Source: Halocaridina rubra
Taxonomy: Eukaryota > Arthropoda > Malacostraca > Decapoda > Atyidae
Assembly (NCBI GenBank): GCA_037179515.1
Contig: JAXCGZ010020825.1
Location: 62,001-126,000 of the forward strand
Direction of reading: 5' to 3'
DNA length: 64,000 bases
The position numbers were made by a program, and so were the translations under genes. The notes beneath the pieces are model-generated. The model worked only from the letters and a program-made list of their open reading frames with translations. It was not told the origin of the DNA and did no database searches. Shown piece after piece: positions 1 through 13,105 of this stretch. Position 1 is the first letter of the stretch, and each line of letters begins with the position of its first letter.

Positions 1-750
1 AATGGTAGAGAACTTCAGGAAGATCTAAATAGTCTGCACGAGTGGTCTGAAAAGTGGCTAATGAAATTCAATACTTCTAAATGTAAGGTAATGAGAATGG
101 GTACAAGTGCAAGAAGGCCCAAGCTTGACTACTCGGTGGCTGGAGTACAACTTCAAGAGACAGAAAATGAGAGAGATCTAGGAGTAAACATACTAGCAGA
201 TTTGTCTCCAGAAATACATATAAATGGCATAGTAAGGGAAGCATATGCATTCTTATCACATCTAAGGGTAGCCTTCAGGCACATGGACAAGGAAATGTTC
301 AGAAATATATATGTAACCTATGTGAGGCCAAAACTCGAATATGCAGCCCCATTTTGGAATCCGCACTTGAAAAAGCACATAGCTAAGCTTGAAAAAGTTC
401 AAAGACATGCCACGAAACTGGTGCCAGAAATAGGCAATCTCAGTTATGATGAGAGGCTGAGGGAATTAGACTTCCCATCACTCGAAGCTAGAAGATTGAG
501 GGGGGATATGGTGACAGTCTTTAAATTACTTCATTTTTATGATAGAGTGGATAGGGATGGATATTTTGATATGGCAGGCTCTAGAACTAGAGGCCATAGT
601 TTGAAACTTCGTAAGAAAACTTCTTTGCAGGATGTAAGGAAATACTTTTTTAGTGTAATAGCAGTTGATAATTGGAATTTGCTAAGCGAGGAGGTAGTTA
701 ATGCTATCTCAATCAATAGTTTTAAGGACAGGTATAATAAGTATCACTAA
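1..750 (+). pseudogene. CR1/jockey-like non-LTR retrotransposon, 3' end of reverse transcriptase ORF (partial)
   Basis: The frame is open from base 1 to the TAA at 748-750, so the ORF is cut by the window edge rather than starting at the ATG at 61. It encodes the C-terminal thumb/connection part of a non-LTR reverse transcriptase. Motifs seen are WSEKWLMKFNTSKCKVM at the start, then VRPKLEYAAPFWNPH, then a tail ending in SINSFKDRYNKYH. The catalytic YADD segment would lie to the left of the window. The frame has no stops over 249 codons, so this copy looks young. The same protein segment and 3' untranslated region recur on the minus strand at 43.1-45.1 kb. The CR1 versus jockey clade assignment is by general resemblance only. 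Confidence 0.85.
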
Positions 751-830
751 GTACAAAATGGAACCGATGAGGAGACGGAAAGATACGAGCTTTGGGCTCT
801 TTCCCGTAAACACAATTAGGTAATCACAAG
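751..830 (+). repeat. 3' UTR of the CR1/jockey-like element
   Basis: The sequence after the stop matches the minus-strand copy at 43114-43200, including gctctttcccgtaa and acaattagg. Similarity ends near 827, which marks the probable 3' end of the element. Confidence 0.7.
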
Positions 831-1086
831 AAAAACGGGCTTGTGGAAAATGGCTACCGTAACAGTTTTTACAGTACTTATCACACTTTTAGGCTTACAT
901 AGGCAATGATTATTATTATACAGTATGATAAATATAATTTTGCTGAACATATTTGTGCAGAAACAATACTAAAATGCCAGTACAGTGTTCCTTCAATTAT
1001 CGTGATGGTTTGGTTCCGGGACCCGGTGCGAGACAGGAAAATCGCGGAGTAGGATCAACCTATATGTACATAGATATTTTAATTTA

Positions 1087-1860
1087 TTTTTACGTTTACA
1101 CTGTATAAACCCTCCCTGTACTGTTAACAAACCACCCTTTACTTCATAAATAACAGCATGCAACGTAAATTTATATGAAAGTGATAGATAAAATTACGGT
1201 GAATGAAGTGGTAATTACATGACAATTATTTTTACGTTTATGTATTGTATAAACCCTCCCTGCACTGTTAAAAAAACACCCTTTACTTTATATATTACAC
1301 CATGCAACGTAGATTTATATGAAAGTGATAGGAAAACTTACTGTGAATGAGGTGATGATGACGTGACATACTCATATACATAGGTATTTTACAATTACTT
1401 TTACGTTTACGTACTGTATAAACCCTCCCTTCACTGTTAAAAAAACACCCTTTACTTCATAAATAACAGCATGCAACGTAAATTTATATGAAAGTGATAG
1501 GAAAACTTACCATGAAATGAGGTGATGATGACGTGACATACTCATGTACATAGGTATTTTACAATTATTTTTACGTTTACATACTGTATAAACCCTCCCT
1601 GCACTGTTAAAAAAACACCCTTTGCTTTATAAATAACAGCATGCAACGTAAATTTTCATGAAAGTGATAGATAAAATTACGGTGAATGAGGTGGTAATGA
1701 CATGACATACTCATGTACATAGGTATTTTACAATGATTTTTACATTTACCTACTGTATAAACCCTCCCTGCACTGTTAAAAAAACACCCTTTACATTATA
1801 AATAACAGCATGCAACGTAAATTTATATGTACGTGATAGGTAAACTTGCCGCGAATGAGG
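1087..1860. repeat. Five tandem units of about 170 bp in the left arm of the Tigger element
   Basis: The phrase actgtataaaccctccct recurs near 1099, 1244, 1413, 1585 and 1754, each followed by the same block ending in acagcatgcaacgtaaattt. Spacing is about 145, 169, 172 and 169 bp. Units differ by scattered substitutions and small indels. The unit is not related to the right-arm repeat. Confidence 0.88.
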
Positions 1861-1914
1861 TGATGATGGCGTTTCTTGACCCCGGAGGAAATTATTTCGC
1901 AGCCAATAAAAGTT

Positions 1915-3666
1915 TTACGGCTGCTTTATGGTAATGGGGAGTTGCTGTCGCTGTTTCTTTTGTTGGAAGATGGTATGGTAAGGAATCATGGCATTGTCGA
2001 GAAAATTACAGGTCACCGAATGAATCATATTATCGTCATATTCCTGCGAGGGTTGTTGGGCTGCTTTCACATGTTGATATATGACTGCCAGACGTTCGAG
2101 TGTAAGGCCAGGTTCTTCAATTTCTTTGTGCATTTCCTGAAGTTCTTCCTCTTCTTCGCTCACTGATTTCGTCATTTCTTCCAAGTCTTCATCACTCAAA
2201 GGTTGCGAGTGGCAGTCAATCAGTTCATTCACATCTTTGTGAGTCATATCTTTAAAGCCTTCTCCTCCTAGCAATGCAGCCAACTTCACAGCTTTTGCAA
2301 CTGCCGACTTATGCACTTCGTCAGGAGCAAATCTCTTGTAGTCGTGGATGACTTTGGGCCACAATTTCTTCCAGCTGGCATTGATTGTGGCCGACTTCAT
2401 CTCTTTGATTGCATTCTGAATATTTTGAAGGCATGTGGCACTCGTGTAATTACGCCAGTATGTCTTCATTGGGAAGTCTTTGTCCGAATCCATGGATTCA
2501 ACCAGGTTTGCCAGGGCATTTCGTGTGTAGAGGGTCTTGAACGCACGAATAACGCCTTGATCCATAGGCTGAATCAGTGACTTCGTATTCGGTGGCAGGA
2601 ACCCGACTTGAACACTGTTATATTCGAGATTAGTTGCGTGGCCACCAGCATTATCCATCAAAAGAAGGACTTTAAATTCAAGCCCTTTTTCCGCAAGATA
2701 AAGTTTAACCTGAGGGATAAAGCATTGGTGAAACCAGTCCGATGAGAGGCTTTTCGTGATCCAGGCCTTAGGGTTATGCATCCAATACACTGGCAGCAGA
2801 TTCTTATTCTTGTTCTTCAAAGCCCTAGGGTTCTTTGACTTGTAGATAAGCCCGGGCTTTAACATGAAGCCCGCAGCATTCCTGCACATGATGAGGGTAA
2901 CGCGATCTTTGTGCGCTTTAAGTCCCGGGGCTTTAGCTTCTTCCTTGAAGAGAAAAGTGCAAGATGGCATTCTCTTCCAAAATAAGCCAGTCTCATCCAT
3001 GTTGAAGACTTGCTCAGGATAATATTCCCCTTCGGCGATAATTTTCTTGAAGTCGTTCTTGACGTAATTTTCTGCGGCAGCTGTATCTGCAGAGGCAGCT
3101 TCGCCATGCACTGAAACGCTTTTTAGGCCATAGTGTTTTTGTAATTTGAAGAACCATCCCTTGCTAGCAATGAACGGTTGTATCCTTGGTGGAGAATCGC
3201 TGGAGGGTCCTGGTTGTGGGTCGTCGATATCTTCTTCTCTCCCCTCCTCCTCTCCACGGTCGCCATTGTCGTCGACGGGTTCGTTTTTAGCAATGGTATC
3301 GTACAGCTTCTTCGCCTTTGTTTGTATGATATTGGTGTCTAAGCTGATGTTTTTCTTTCTGCAATCAGCAATCCACAGGGTCAAAGCAGCTTCCATCCGC
3401 ACTACTGCCTTATTGCGGGATGTTACGACCCTCTTCGCTGATTTATCAAAAGAAGTGCTCGCTGTTTTCCTGATCTTTGCCTCGTCCTTTTTGATGTAGT
3501 GAACAGTAGATTCATTGAGGCCAAAATAGCGGCCGACATCCATAAACCTTTTTCCTTCTTTCAACATATCTAAGAGTTTCACCTTATCTACTATGGTTAA
3601 CATCCTCCTTTGCCACTTAGGCTGAATACCAGAAGCCTTGGAAGATGAAGGACGTTTGGGAGGCAT
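1915..3666 (-). CDS. Tigger-type (TIGD1-like) pogo transposase, intact
   Basis: The ORF has 583 codons from the ATG at 3666, which starts MPPKRPSSSK. This start is preferred to an in-frame ATG 20 codons upstream because MPPKR is the usual start of this family. Residues about 21-68 form the pipsqueak/CENP-B N-terminal helix-turn-helix (DVGRYFGLNESTVHYIKKDE). Residues about 88-130 and 165-210 fit the second, CENP-B-type DNA-binding domain. The DDE catalytic core shows D224 in FNMDETGLFW, D338 in LLMDNAGGH and D369 in QPMDQGV, a DD30D-like spacing. The C-terminal region (EEPGLTLERLAVIYQHVKAA) matches the TIGD1-like tail. It would cut and paste the element at TA sites in the nucleus. There are no internal stops and full family length, so it may encode active protein. 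Confidence 0.93.
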   Translation of the reverse strand: MPPKRPSSSKASGIQPKWQRRMLTIVDKVKLLDMLKEGKRFMDVGRYFGLNESTVHYIKKDEAKIRKTASTSFDKSAKRVVTSRNKAVVRMEAALTLWIADCRKKNISLDTNIIQTKAKKLYDTIAKNEPVDDNGDRGEEEGREEDIDDPQPGPSSDSPPRIQPFIASKGWFFKLQKHYGLKSVSVHGEAASADTAAAENYVKNDFKKIIAEGEYYPEQVFNMDETGLFWKRMPSCTFLFKEEAKAPGLKAHKDRVTLIMCRNAAGFMLKPGLIYKSKNPRALKNKNKNLLPVYWMHNPKAWITKSLSSDWFHQCFIPQVKLYLAEKGLEFKVLLLMDNAGGHATNLEYNSVQVGFLPPNTKSLIQPMDQGVIRAFKTLYTRNALANLVESMDSDKDFPMKTYWRNYTSATCLQNIQNAIKEMKSATINASWKKLWPKVIHDYKRFAPDEVHKSAVAKAVKLAALLGGEGFKDMTHKDVNELIDCHSQPLSDEDLEEMTKSVSEEEEELQEMHKEIEEPGLTLERLAVIYQHVKAAQQPSQEYDDNMIHSVTCNFLDNAMIPYHTIFQQKKQRQQLPITIKQP

Positions 3667-3910
3667 TGCAAAGGTTAAATTACGCGTGAAAACACAATCA
3701 CAAGCAAAACGTATTAATAAGCACAACGTGAACGGTGCACACGTGAGTTAGACTGAACGAGTGAGGCGAGACAATGGAAAATGGTGGGAAAAGCAAACTG
3801 CAATGAAAAAGCGAATCAGACCCCATGATACAGAACATACAGAAAAACAATTCTGTGATTCGTCGTCTCCCGACCTTTCAGCCAATAGCATTCCATGAAC
3901 TATCTCACTT

Positions 3911-4740
3911 AGGTGAGAGCCTTTTCATTTTCCGAAATGCTGATAGCTGTATCGTATTTTACATGGTGCAGTACTGTTAGTATTTATGTTTTTTATTATT
4001 TTTTACTGTTTTATTATTCTTAGGCTAGGAAATACTTGTTTTATCAATAAAATAATGAAAATTATAATATTCACTAGGTCACGTAGGTGAGAGCCTTTGC
4101 GTTTTCCGAAACGTGATACCGGTATCGTATTTTACATGATGCAATACTGTTAGTACTGTATTTATGTTTTTTTACTTATTTTTTACCGTTTTATTATTCT
4201 TAGGCTAGGAAATACTTGTTTTATCAATAAAATAATGAAAATTTTAATATTCACTAGGTCACGTAGGTGAGAGCCTTTGCATTTTCCGAAACGCTGATAC
4301 CGGTATCGTATTTTATGTGGTGCAATACTGTTAGTATTTATGTTTTTTACTATTTTTTACTGTTTTATTATTCTTAGGCTAAGAAATACGTTTTTTTATC
4401 AATAAAATCATGAAACTACTGGAAATTTTAATATACAGTATTTGCTAGCTCACTTAGGTGTGACCCCAATACATTGTACGCTATCGGACACTATTTCACT
4501 TGATGCAATACCCTGTACTGTGATTTATATATCTAAATTTATGTTTTTTACTATTTTTTACTGTTTTATTATTCGTAGGCTGGGAAATAAAAAAATTTTA
4601 TCAATTAAATAATTAATTTTTTTTTTCAATAAAAAAATGAAAATACTGAAAATTTTTATTTTTTTAATATTTTAATATTTTTGCATATACCCAAAAAAAA
4701 TAATAATTTGAAAAAATAAAAAGTGGTACAGTGAAAACGC
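3911..4740. repeat. Four tandem units of about 178 bp in the right arm of the Tigger element
   Basis: A block containing ggtgagagcc, attttccgaaa, gatgcaatactgttagtatt and tattattcttaggctaggaaat recurs from about 3911, 4087, 4267 and 4449. The last unit is the most diverged and runs into a poly-A/T-rich stretch near 4600-4730. It is independent in sequence from the left-arm repeat. Confidence 0.85.
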
Positions 4741-4776
4741 GAGTCAAGAAACGCAATCCAGCGAAGGATCACTGTA

Positions 4777-7700
4777 TATCCTGAAAATATGGAACCTTAC
4801 CTCCGGTAACGTCACCATAATCAAGCCGAATTGTTGCAGTTTCACTCTTTAGATGGCAGCACATACTGGGTCAGTGAGGGTTGATGCTATGCTTGGCAGT
4901 CATTGGGGGTGTCTTCCCTTCTCGCAGCATAAGGAGAGGACTTTAAATTCCGTGGGGTAAAACCGCTTTCCTCATTTAACAGTATTAAAATTTAGAGTGG
5001 ATATATTCGATCTTTGCATCAAAGGGTTAAGGAAGCTTCGACATGGACCATGGCTTGCATCACTCCAACCACAGCACATAATTTTGCTGATAGCCTTCTG
5101 GGTCACCTACAAATAATTATCAAGAGGAAATGACATCTTTTCAATAAATAGTAACTCGGTGATGAACTGTGATTTAAAACTTCCAAATGCTTTGTGTTGT
5201 GGTTAATATCTTATTTTTCCCTTCTGACAACCGAGGGTTAAACTGGTGGTCATTTGGAGGGAGCGTCAACATATATCCAGCAGTGTGATATGAGTTGTTT
5301 AAAGAGAGGTATGGAGAAAAAGAATTTTCTAGGGGAAGGGGAAATATTATGAATAGTATGGATGGGAATATGCTAATAATTATTAATGCATTTATAAACA
5401 AGAATTAATGAATGAGAGTTCATAGCTCTTGATGTCAGGGTATGATATTTAGGAGGAGCGACCGAGTAAGCTTGGTCTTTATCTTCGAGGGGCCTTAACA
5501 TCCAGGAATATGGAGATTGTCCAAGTGATTTTGAATTGAGAGGTGCATGACATAACACTATGAGTTTGGGGCAGCTAGACAAAAGAGTAGTACTCAGAAC
5601 CAGACTTTTGAAGATGTACATGCATGATTTTGCAGTCTTTTTTCTCTGCTGTTTGTAGAAACCCTAACAGGGTGCTATTAAATGACAGATAATAATATGA
5701 TCATAAACCCAGTTGTGGTCTAGATCTAGGTTACTGAATATTGTTGTTTCTACCAAAACTTTACTGAAATTTTATTTTTACTAGTAATTAGTTACATCAA
5801 AAGGAAATGTATATGTAGTCTTTTTGTAAATGTAAAGTTTTCTCATTTTCTTCCCTGAATTATTTGCTATCAATCTCAGTTAAAAAACTTTTTAATCATT
5901 TCCCCTTGTATCAGTTTAAAATCTTAAGTGATCTGTAGATAACTTTCTTTAAAACTGACATCCATCTCTCTTTTCTCAATTCGTTAATGTCTTTGTGTGT
6001 GCTATCCTCTACAGTCAGTGTATTGTTTATTCAGTTGCTACTTCATGACTACATTAAAATTATATGACTGTTTACAACACACAGTATAAAGTTATTTTGT
6101 TTTTGTTTGCATAATGTTCGAGGCCTTCTAGATTCTTCACCTACTACATCACTACACCTCATACAGTTAGCTAATGGTCCATTTTTGGTGTTTTTAGTTC
6201 CCTAGCAAGTAAATGTGATGCTCTTAGAATTATCTGCTCTCATTTGCACTCCTGGGTGGTAAAACCTACCAAAAAAAGACTCCTGTAGTTTAGAAATGCG
6301 CTATGTAATGAGTTTTCTAAGTCCTGACAAGGACTGAAATTGGCAGCGAATTCCACTTACTTGACTATTAAATATCCAGTGTGTGACATGGGAGCACAAC
6401 CATTGTGTGCATTATGGAAAAATACTTCCAAATGGAATAAGTATGAAAGGAATATAAACCTAAGCAACCCAGTGTAAACAGTTGCATGCAGGTTTAGGGA
6501 TTACTAGTATCCTTTAGAAGTGTGGCAAACATACAAAATCTTTTTAAAACCGGGGTACATTTTGATCCTGTATCTATACTGATGCAATGTTGAGAGCACT
6601 GGCATAATGCAGAATAGTGTGGGAGAAATTGCAATTTAAATGACAAACTTTGCCATTACGATCAAAGAACCATGTATACTATCAAGGGAGAATTATATAT
6701 TGCCAGGGTAAATATATATATACAGTACTCTGATATATTACCTTTTGGAATAGTCACGGTAAAGGCACAGGGGACCACAGTAGCCACTTGTGTGAAAGCT
6801 TGGGCCCAATATGAAAGTCATCAATAGCATGCCAGGGAGAGGTAGTCTAGTATGTGGGAGAAGGTAGAAGGCTTTTCATATCCTTAGTAGTACCACCTAT
6901 CAGCAGACCAGTTCAAAGAGGATTATGTAATAGGACTCATATAAGGCTGAGTTTCTTATCCTGATAAATTTTGCTGAACTAATATTGTCTGAAGCACTAA
7001 GAGAACCAATCCCAGTTCTGTTGAAAAACCTATAAGAAGATGAGGTGAGGAGAAATGCTGGCAAGTTGGTAGCTATGCAAATAACGACACAACCAGATGC
7101 ATATGTGTATTGTTTATACAAAGACTTTTTTGCACTGGAGCAACAAAACAAAATACATAACTTCTATCATTACTACTTTAAAGAAGAAACCACAGGAAAT
7201 ATGAATTTGAGAGTAATTATTTAAGTTGCACATAAGGGTATATGATGAGAGGGCAATACTACCCAGATGCTTTAACATTTCTTCCTCTCGGTAAGATGCA
7301 TTTTTCACTGTCTTTATAAGGAGTAGGTTTCTTAACTTTTGTTCTCCACCTTCAATCCTTTATCATGTAAGTGCCTTAACAGGGCTTCATGACTAGAGGT
7401 TGTTGACTTCCTACTTGAAGATATGTATTTACGAAAGAAACACTTCAGATATTTGTAGTTCTCAGATTTCGGTGCTCATGACCTGTCAGGGCTTGTTAAA
7501 ATATAACCAGACAATTTAGAATTTAATGTGGGTTTTACACTTACTGTTCTTCTTCATGTATTAGTAGAGCGTTGACATGAATGTTAATTACTCAGTTTCT
7601 CTCTTTTCTTACTCTATATGATTTTTACGTGTAGTTTAGTTAAGTTTCTACTTTTAGTGTCTTATCTTGAAATATTCATTTGTGTAACAGATTATATATT

Positions 7701-8368
7701 TTTAAGTTGACAATGCCTGATTATTTTTAATATACATCATGTGAATACTGTATTTTTAATAAAAAGAAAATTAGTCAATGGAATGCTATTTTTTACATTT
7801 ACAAATCTTGATTTAAAGTATAGTCTAATATAAATTAGCACAGTAATTTAATATAATGCCACTCTAATTATTACGTGATATCTACTTTAGGATACGGTAA
7901 GTAAGAGGAGGTGCAAGCTACATGAATTGTTGCAATGCCCCAAACACTTTTGTGATGTGTACAACATGTATCATATATTATTTTTTCTCTTTTGGATTTT
8001 ATTTTTTTTTACATTTGACCTGACACAGTCAAAACCAGTGTTTAATGGCACTTTAGGTACTGCAAGCCATTTTTCTTTCATAGCATTATGTTATTTTTCT
8101 GTCTACATAGATTTATATTATACATAAAACTTTTTTTTTTTACCTAATACATATTCATTATCCTATACCGCATCTTCCATAAGAAGTCATTATGTATATG
8201 GAATGAGTTTCTGGAACCTAAATTTGTTGAGCATAACCAAGTACAGAAACTTTGTATTTGAGAGTATGTATCTTATATTTGTTTTTTATTTGTTTCTCAT
8301 AAATTAAGACAAACATCATGCACAGTAAACCTACTTACAGCTAACACTTGAAATTCTCTCCATCACAG
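4777..8368 (+). other. Intronic DNA of the channel gene, no exon recognised
   Basis: About 3.6 kb of AT-rich sequence between the Tigger element and the first recognisable channel exon. I found no IVS1-S3 coding segment here, so the preceding exon is presumably left of the window. Open frames here are short and have no recognisable domains. Confidence 0.5.
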
Positions 8369-8392
8369 CAAATATTGTATGGCAAAGGTTAC
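8369..8392 (+). CDS. cac: Cav2 candidate microexon A (24 nt), IVS3-S4 linker
   Basis: The acceptor ttctctccatcacag is followed by 24 nt encoding QILYGKGY, then the donor gtaagt. Length is a multiple of three and phase 0 agrees with the S4 exon downstream, so inclusion inserts eight residues just before ENFINVGF. It pairs with a diverged copy at 8698-8718 in which the flanking splice sites are also conserved. Vertebrate Cav2.1 and Cav2.2 carry an optional microexon (NP or ET) at the IVS3-S4 linker that alters gating; equivalence is inference. The upstream partner exon is not in the window, so the junction cannot be proved here. Confidence 0.62.
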
Positions 8393-8483
8393 GTAAGTCT
8401 GTGAAGAATCATCTGTAGAATAATATTGCCTTCTCTGTTTGCAATTTTGTTTGATGGTTTAGCAAATATATGTTTGTTACTCC

Positions 8484-8506
8484 TCTCTCTCTCTCTTTCT
8501 CTCTTT
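8484..8506. repeat. CT-rich simple repeat
   Basis: A run of ctctctctctctctttctctctt lies between the two microexon candidates. Confidence 0.8.
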
Positions 8507-8697
8507 GCATCATTCAGAACATTCCCTTTAACATTACAAAGAGTGCCTGTAACTCAAATTATAAACATCAAGCGCAATAGCTTTGTTCATTACTTATGTC
8601 CTGCATGGTTATGAATTTTTTTAATTGTTACAAGATTCGGAACAAAACTCATGTGTACCAAGTTAATATCTAATAAAAGATACTTTCTCCATCACAG

Positions 8698-8718
8698 CGA
8701 TTGTATGGTGAGGGGACA
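8698..8718 (+). CDS. cac: Cav2 candidate microexon B (21 nt), IVS3-S4 linker
   Basis: The acceptor tttctccatcacag is followed by 21 nt encoding RLYGEGT, then the donor gtaagt. It is a second copy of the 8369-8392 microexon, sharing the LYG core plus flanking ctccatcacag and gtaagtct. It is one codon shorter and changes charge (R and E instead of K). The reading phase is 0. The pair could be alternatives, or both could be optional, since either or both keep the frame. Splicing is predicted from sequence only. Confidence 0.62.
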
Positions 8719-9743
8719 GTAAGTCTATGACAGATTATATGTTTTAGTATATCCTTGTTCCATCTTAATCCCCCCAGATCCTCAGATGTCCCCATCTCCC
8801 TTTCAGATTTGATTTGTGAAACTATTGTACTTTAGTCTTTTGGCTCTGTACATTTAATTTGTTTGCTATACGAACTACAACATGCTGAATTTGAAATCAT
8901 CATACTTGAGAATAAGTTATTAAAGAAAGACCTCTGATTATTTTTGTATATATATATATATATTTATAATAGAGCTTACATAACAGCTCACTTCATATTG
9001 TATGATATCTAGAAGTGGTGTGCATTTTTTCTTCTTCAAATGCAGCTTAGTAAAGTGCGTAGGCATTTACCCATAGCTTTCATACCCAGTGTCAAAGAGT
9101 CATACAGTATCTTCTTCAATTTTTACTCAAGATACTTAAGTGAATCCCTTAATATTACTTGAAGTAAATAAGTAGTCTTTATGCTTATCTAAAAAGTAAT
9201 GTACATTATTCAGTATTACAGTACATATAGTGGAAAAGATGATAAAGTCTTGTTGGTCCCACATTAGGAGTACTTAAATCAGTAATTAATTTTTTTTTTT
9301 ATTATTAAGAGTTTGAGTCTAGTTTTGGCATCCGCTTTCATGCATTTGGTCTTGGTGCTGCTTTTGTTACATTGTGAAATGCAGTGCTTGATGATATGTT
9401 TTCATGAAATTATCATTGAAACCTTAGAATGCCAAGATTTATAAAAGTATTTAGAACATGTAACAATGGAATATGTAGAGTTACCATAGCAATTTTGCAT
9501 TTTTTAGATGAATCACAGCTAGTGAGAATGATCATTCAGATTTTTGCATACTTTTGATAACCAAAATTTTATACAATATATGGTAAATGTAGCTTTTTTT
9601 TTTACTTTCTTGTTACTAGAATTATTTTATCAAATACCTGAATTAGGGTTATGACTCTACACTGAGTATATCATATGTGAGGCATAAACATTATATTATG
9701 TCTTTGGCTCTCTGTTAATTCTTCTTACTTTGTATCTTTGCAG
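8719..9743 (+). other. Intron
   Basis: An AT-rich intron of about 1.0 kb with a short (TA)9 run at 8947-8964. No other feature recognised. Confidence 0.6.
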
Positions 9744-9860
9744 GAGAACTTTATCAATGTAGGGTTCTTGAGATTATTTAGAGCAGCTCGTCTTATAAAG
9801 CTTCTTCGCCAAGGTTATACCATTCGAATCTTGTTATGGACATTTGTTCAATCATTCAAG
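9744..9860 (+). CDS. cac: Cav2 exon: repeat IV S4 voltage sensor
   Basis: The acceptor tatctttgcag is followed by 117 nt (39 codons, phase 0 to 0) and the donor gtatgt. It encodes [12 protein letters not shown], then [16 protein letters not shown], then [11 protein letters not shown]: the end of the S3-S4 linker, the whole S4 helix with arginines and lysine every third residue, and the S4-S5 linker. S4 moves in the membrane field to open the pore. The RQGYTIR stretch is typical of Cav2 rather than Cav1, which has SRGEGIR at this place. Confidence 0.95.
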
Positions 9861-12224
<2,364 letters not shown>

Positions 12225-13013
12225 TAGATTATGGGGGGCATCAATTTATCTTCAGGTATTTTGAAATATTGTACATGAAATAAGTGATAACGTCATATAT
12301 TTTGGTATTAAGTGTCTGTGGTACAATAAGTAATTTTCATCTACTTATATGCTGTTTATTCCGTTTTTTTACATTTGTACTAATAATTTATTTTTTTTCA
12401 AGTATCAGAGTCCATGATTAAGAAAATTTATGTTTCCCAAAACTGATATACGACTAGTCTACTCACCAGGGGCTTACAGTTTTGTTTCTTGCACTGTGAC
12501 ATTTTAGGGTTTCATATTCCCCAGGAAATACTGTTTATATGTTTGTTTAAGTCTCTAATCCCAAAAATCCAGCAGTCATTCTTTCTACTTTTAGTGAAGT
12601 TTCATCCAAGTGTTTAGAAGCAAGCCCAGAGTGTCATCCTGATGTATGTGTCACTTTATGTTCTGTAAAGATAACACCCAGCCTAAGAGGCCACTATCCT
12701 TGAATATGATTATTAAAGAATGTCTGCTTGCCATATTTATTGGAACTTGAACTGTTTATTCTTTTACTTATGTATTAATAAAAAAAAATAGCATTCATAT
12801 GTAGAATTTCAGGCCTCTTACTATGGGAATTGGAACATATGTTGGCTGTGGTTCGGAGCCACGCAGTAAGAAGAGCAGAATACGTGGCCCCCTACCCGCC
12901 ATATTGGAAGTGCAAGCGCCTTTCTAAGTACAGGCCAAGCACTTTGTCAAGTCCACCTACCCAACTTTACAGCACTTTCCCATCTTTTTTTTTCTCCCAT
13001 ACTTCACACCCAG

Positions 13014-13105
13014 GTTTTTGGCAACATGAAATTTGATCCCGACACTGACCTAAATCGACATAACAACTTTCAGTCTTTCTTCGCCGGTCTCATGCTCTTA
13101 TTTCG
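13014..13105 (+). CDS. cac: Cav2 exon, pore version 1: IVS5 end, turret and pore helix (mutually exclusive candidate)
   Basis: The acceptor ttcacacccag is followed by 92 nt (phase 0 in, two bases left over) and the donor gtgagt. It encodes [18 protein letters not shown], then [12 protein letters not shown], with the last Arg completed by the next exon (cg|a). It covers the extracellular turret and pore helix leading to the selectivity filter of repeat IV. Phase and length are identical to the exon at 13863-13954. Both fit between S5 (12147) and the filter exon (21358), and 92 is not a multiple of three, so an in-frame mRNA uses exactly one. Confidence 0.92.

Larger units (their letters stand above)
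983..4774 (-). mobile_element. Full-length pogo/Tigger-like DNA transposon (3.79 kb) with TIRs and TA target duplication
   Basis: The left end reads ta|cagtgttccttcaatt, with TA at 981-982. The right end reads aaggatcactg|ta, with TA at 4775-4776. Its reverse complement begins cagtgatccttcg, giving an imperfect terminal inverted repeat of about 13 bp. The TA dinucleotides are the expected target-site duplication for Tc1/mariner-pogo elements. A transposase ORF lies inside on the minus strand (1915-3666). Both arms carry tandem repeats of different sequence. A second inverted motif, gcgtttcttgac, occurs at 1869-1880 and inverted near 4744-4755, about 20 bp from the right tip but about 890 bp from the left tip, so the left arm seems to have been lengthened by repeat amplification. 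Confidence 0.88.

Noticed and set aside
1876..3499. Plus-strand open frames at 1876-2166, 2311-2580 and 3146-3499
   Set aside because: Shadows of the intact minus-strand Tigger transposase.
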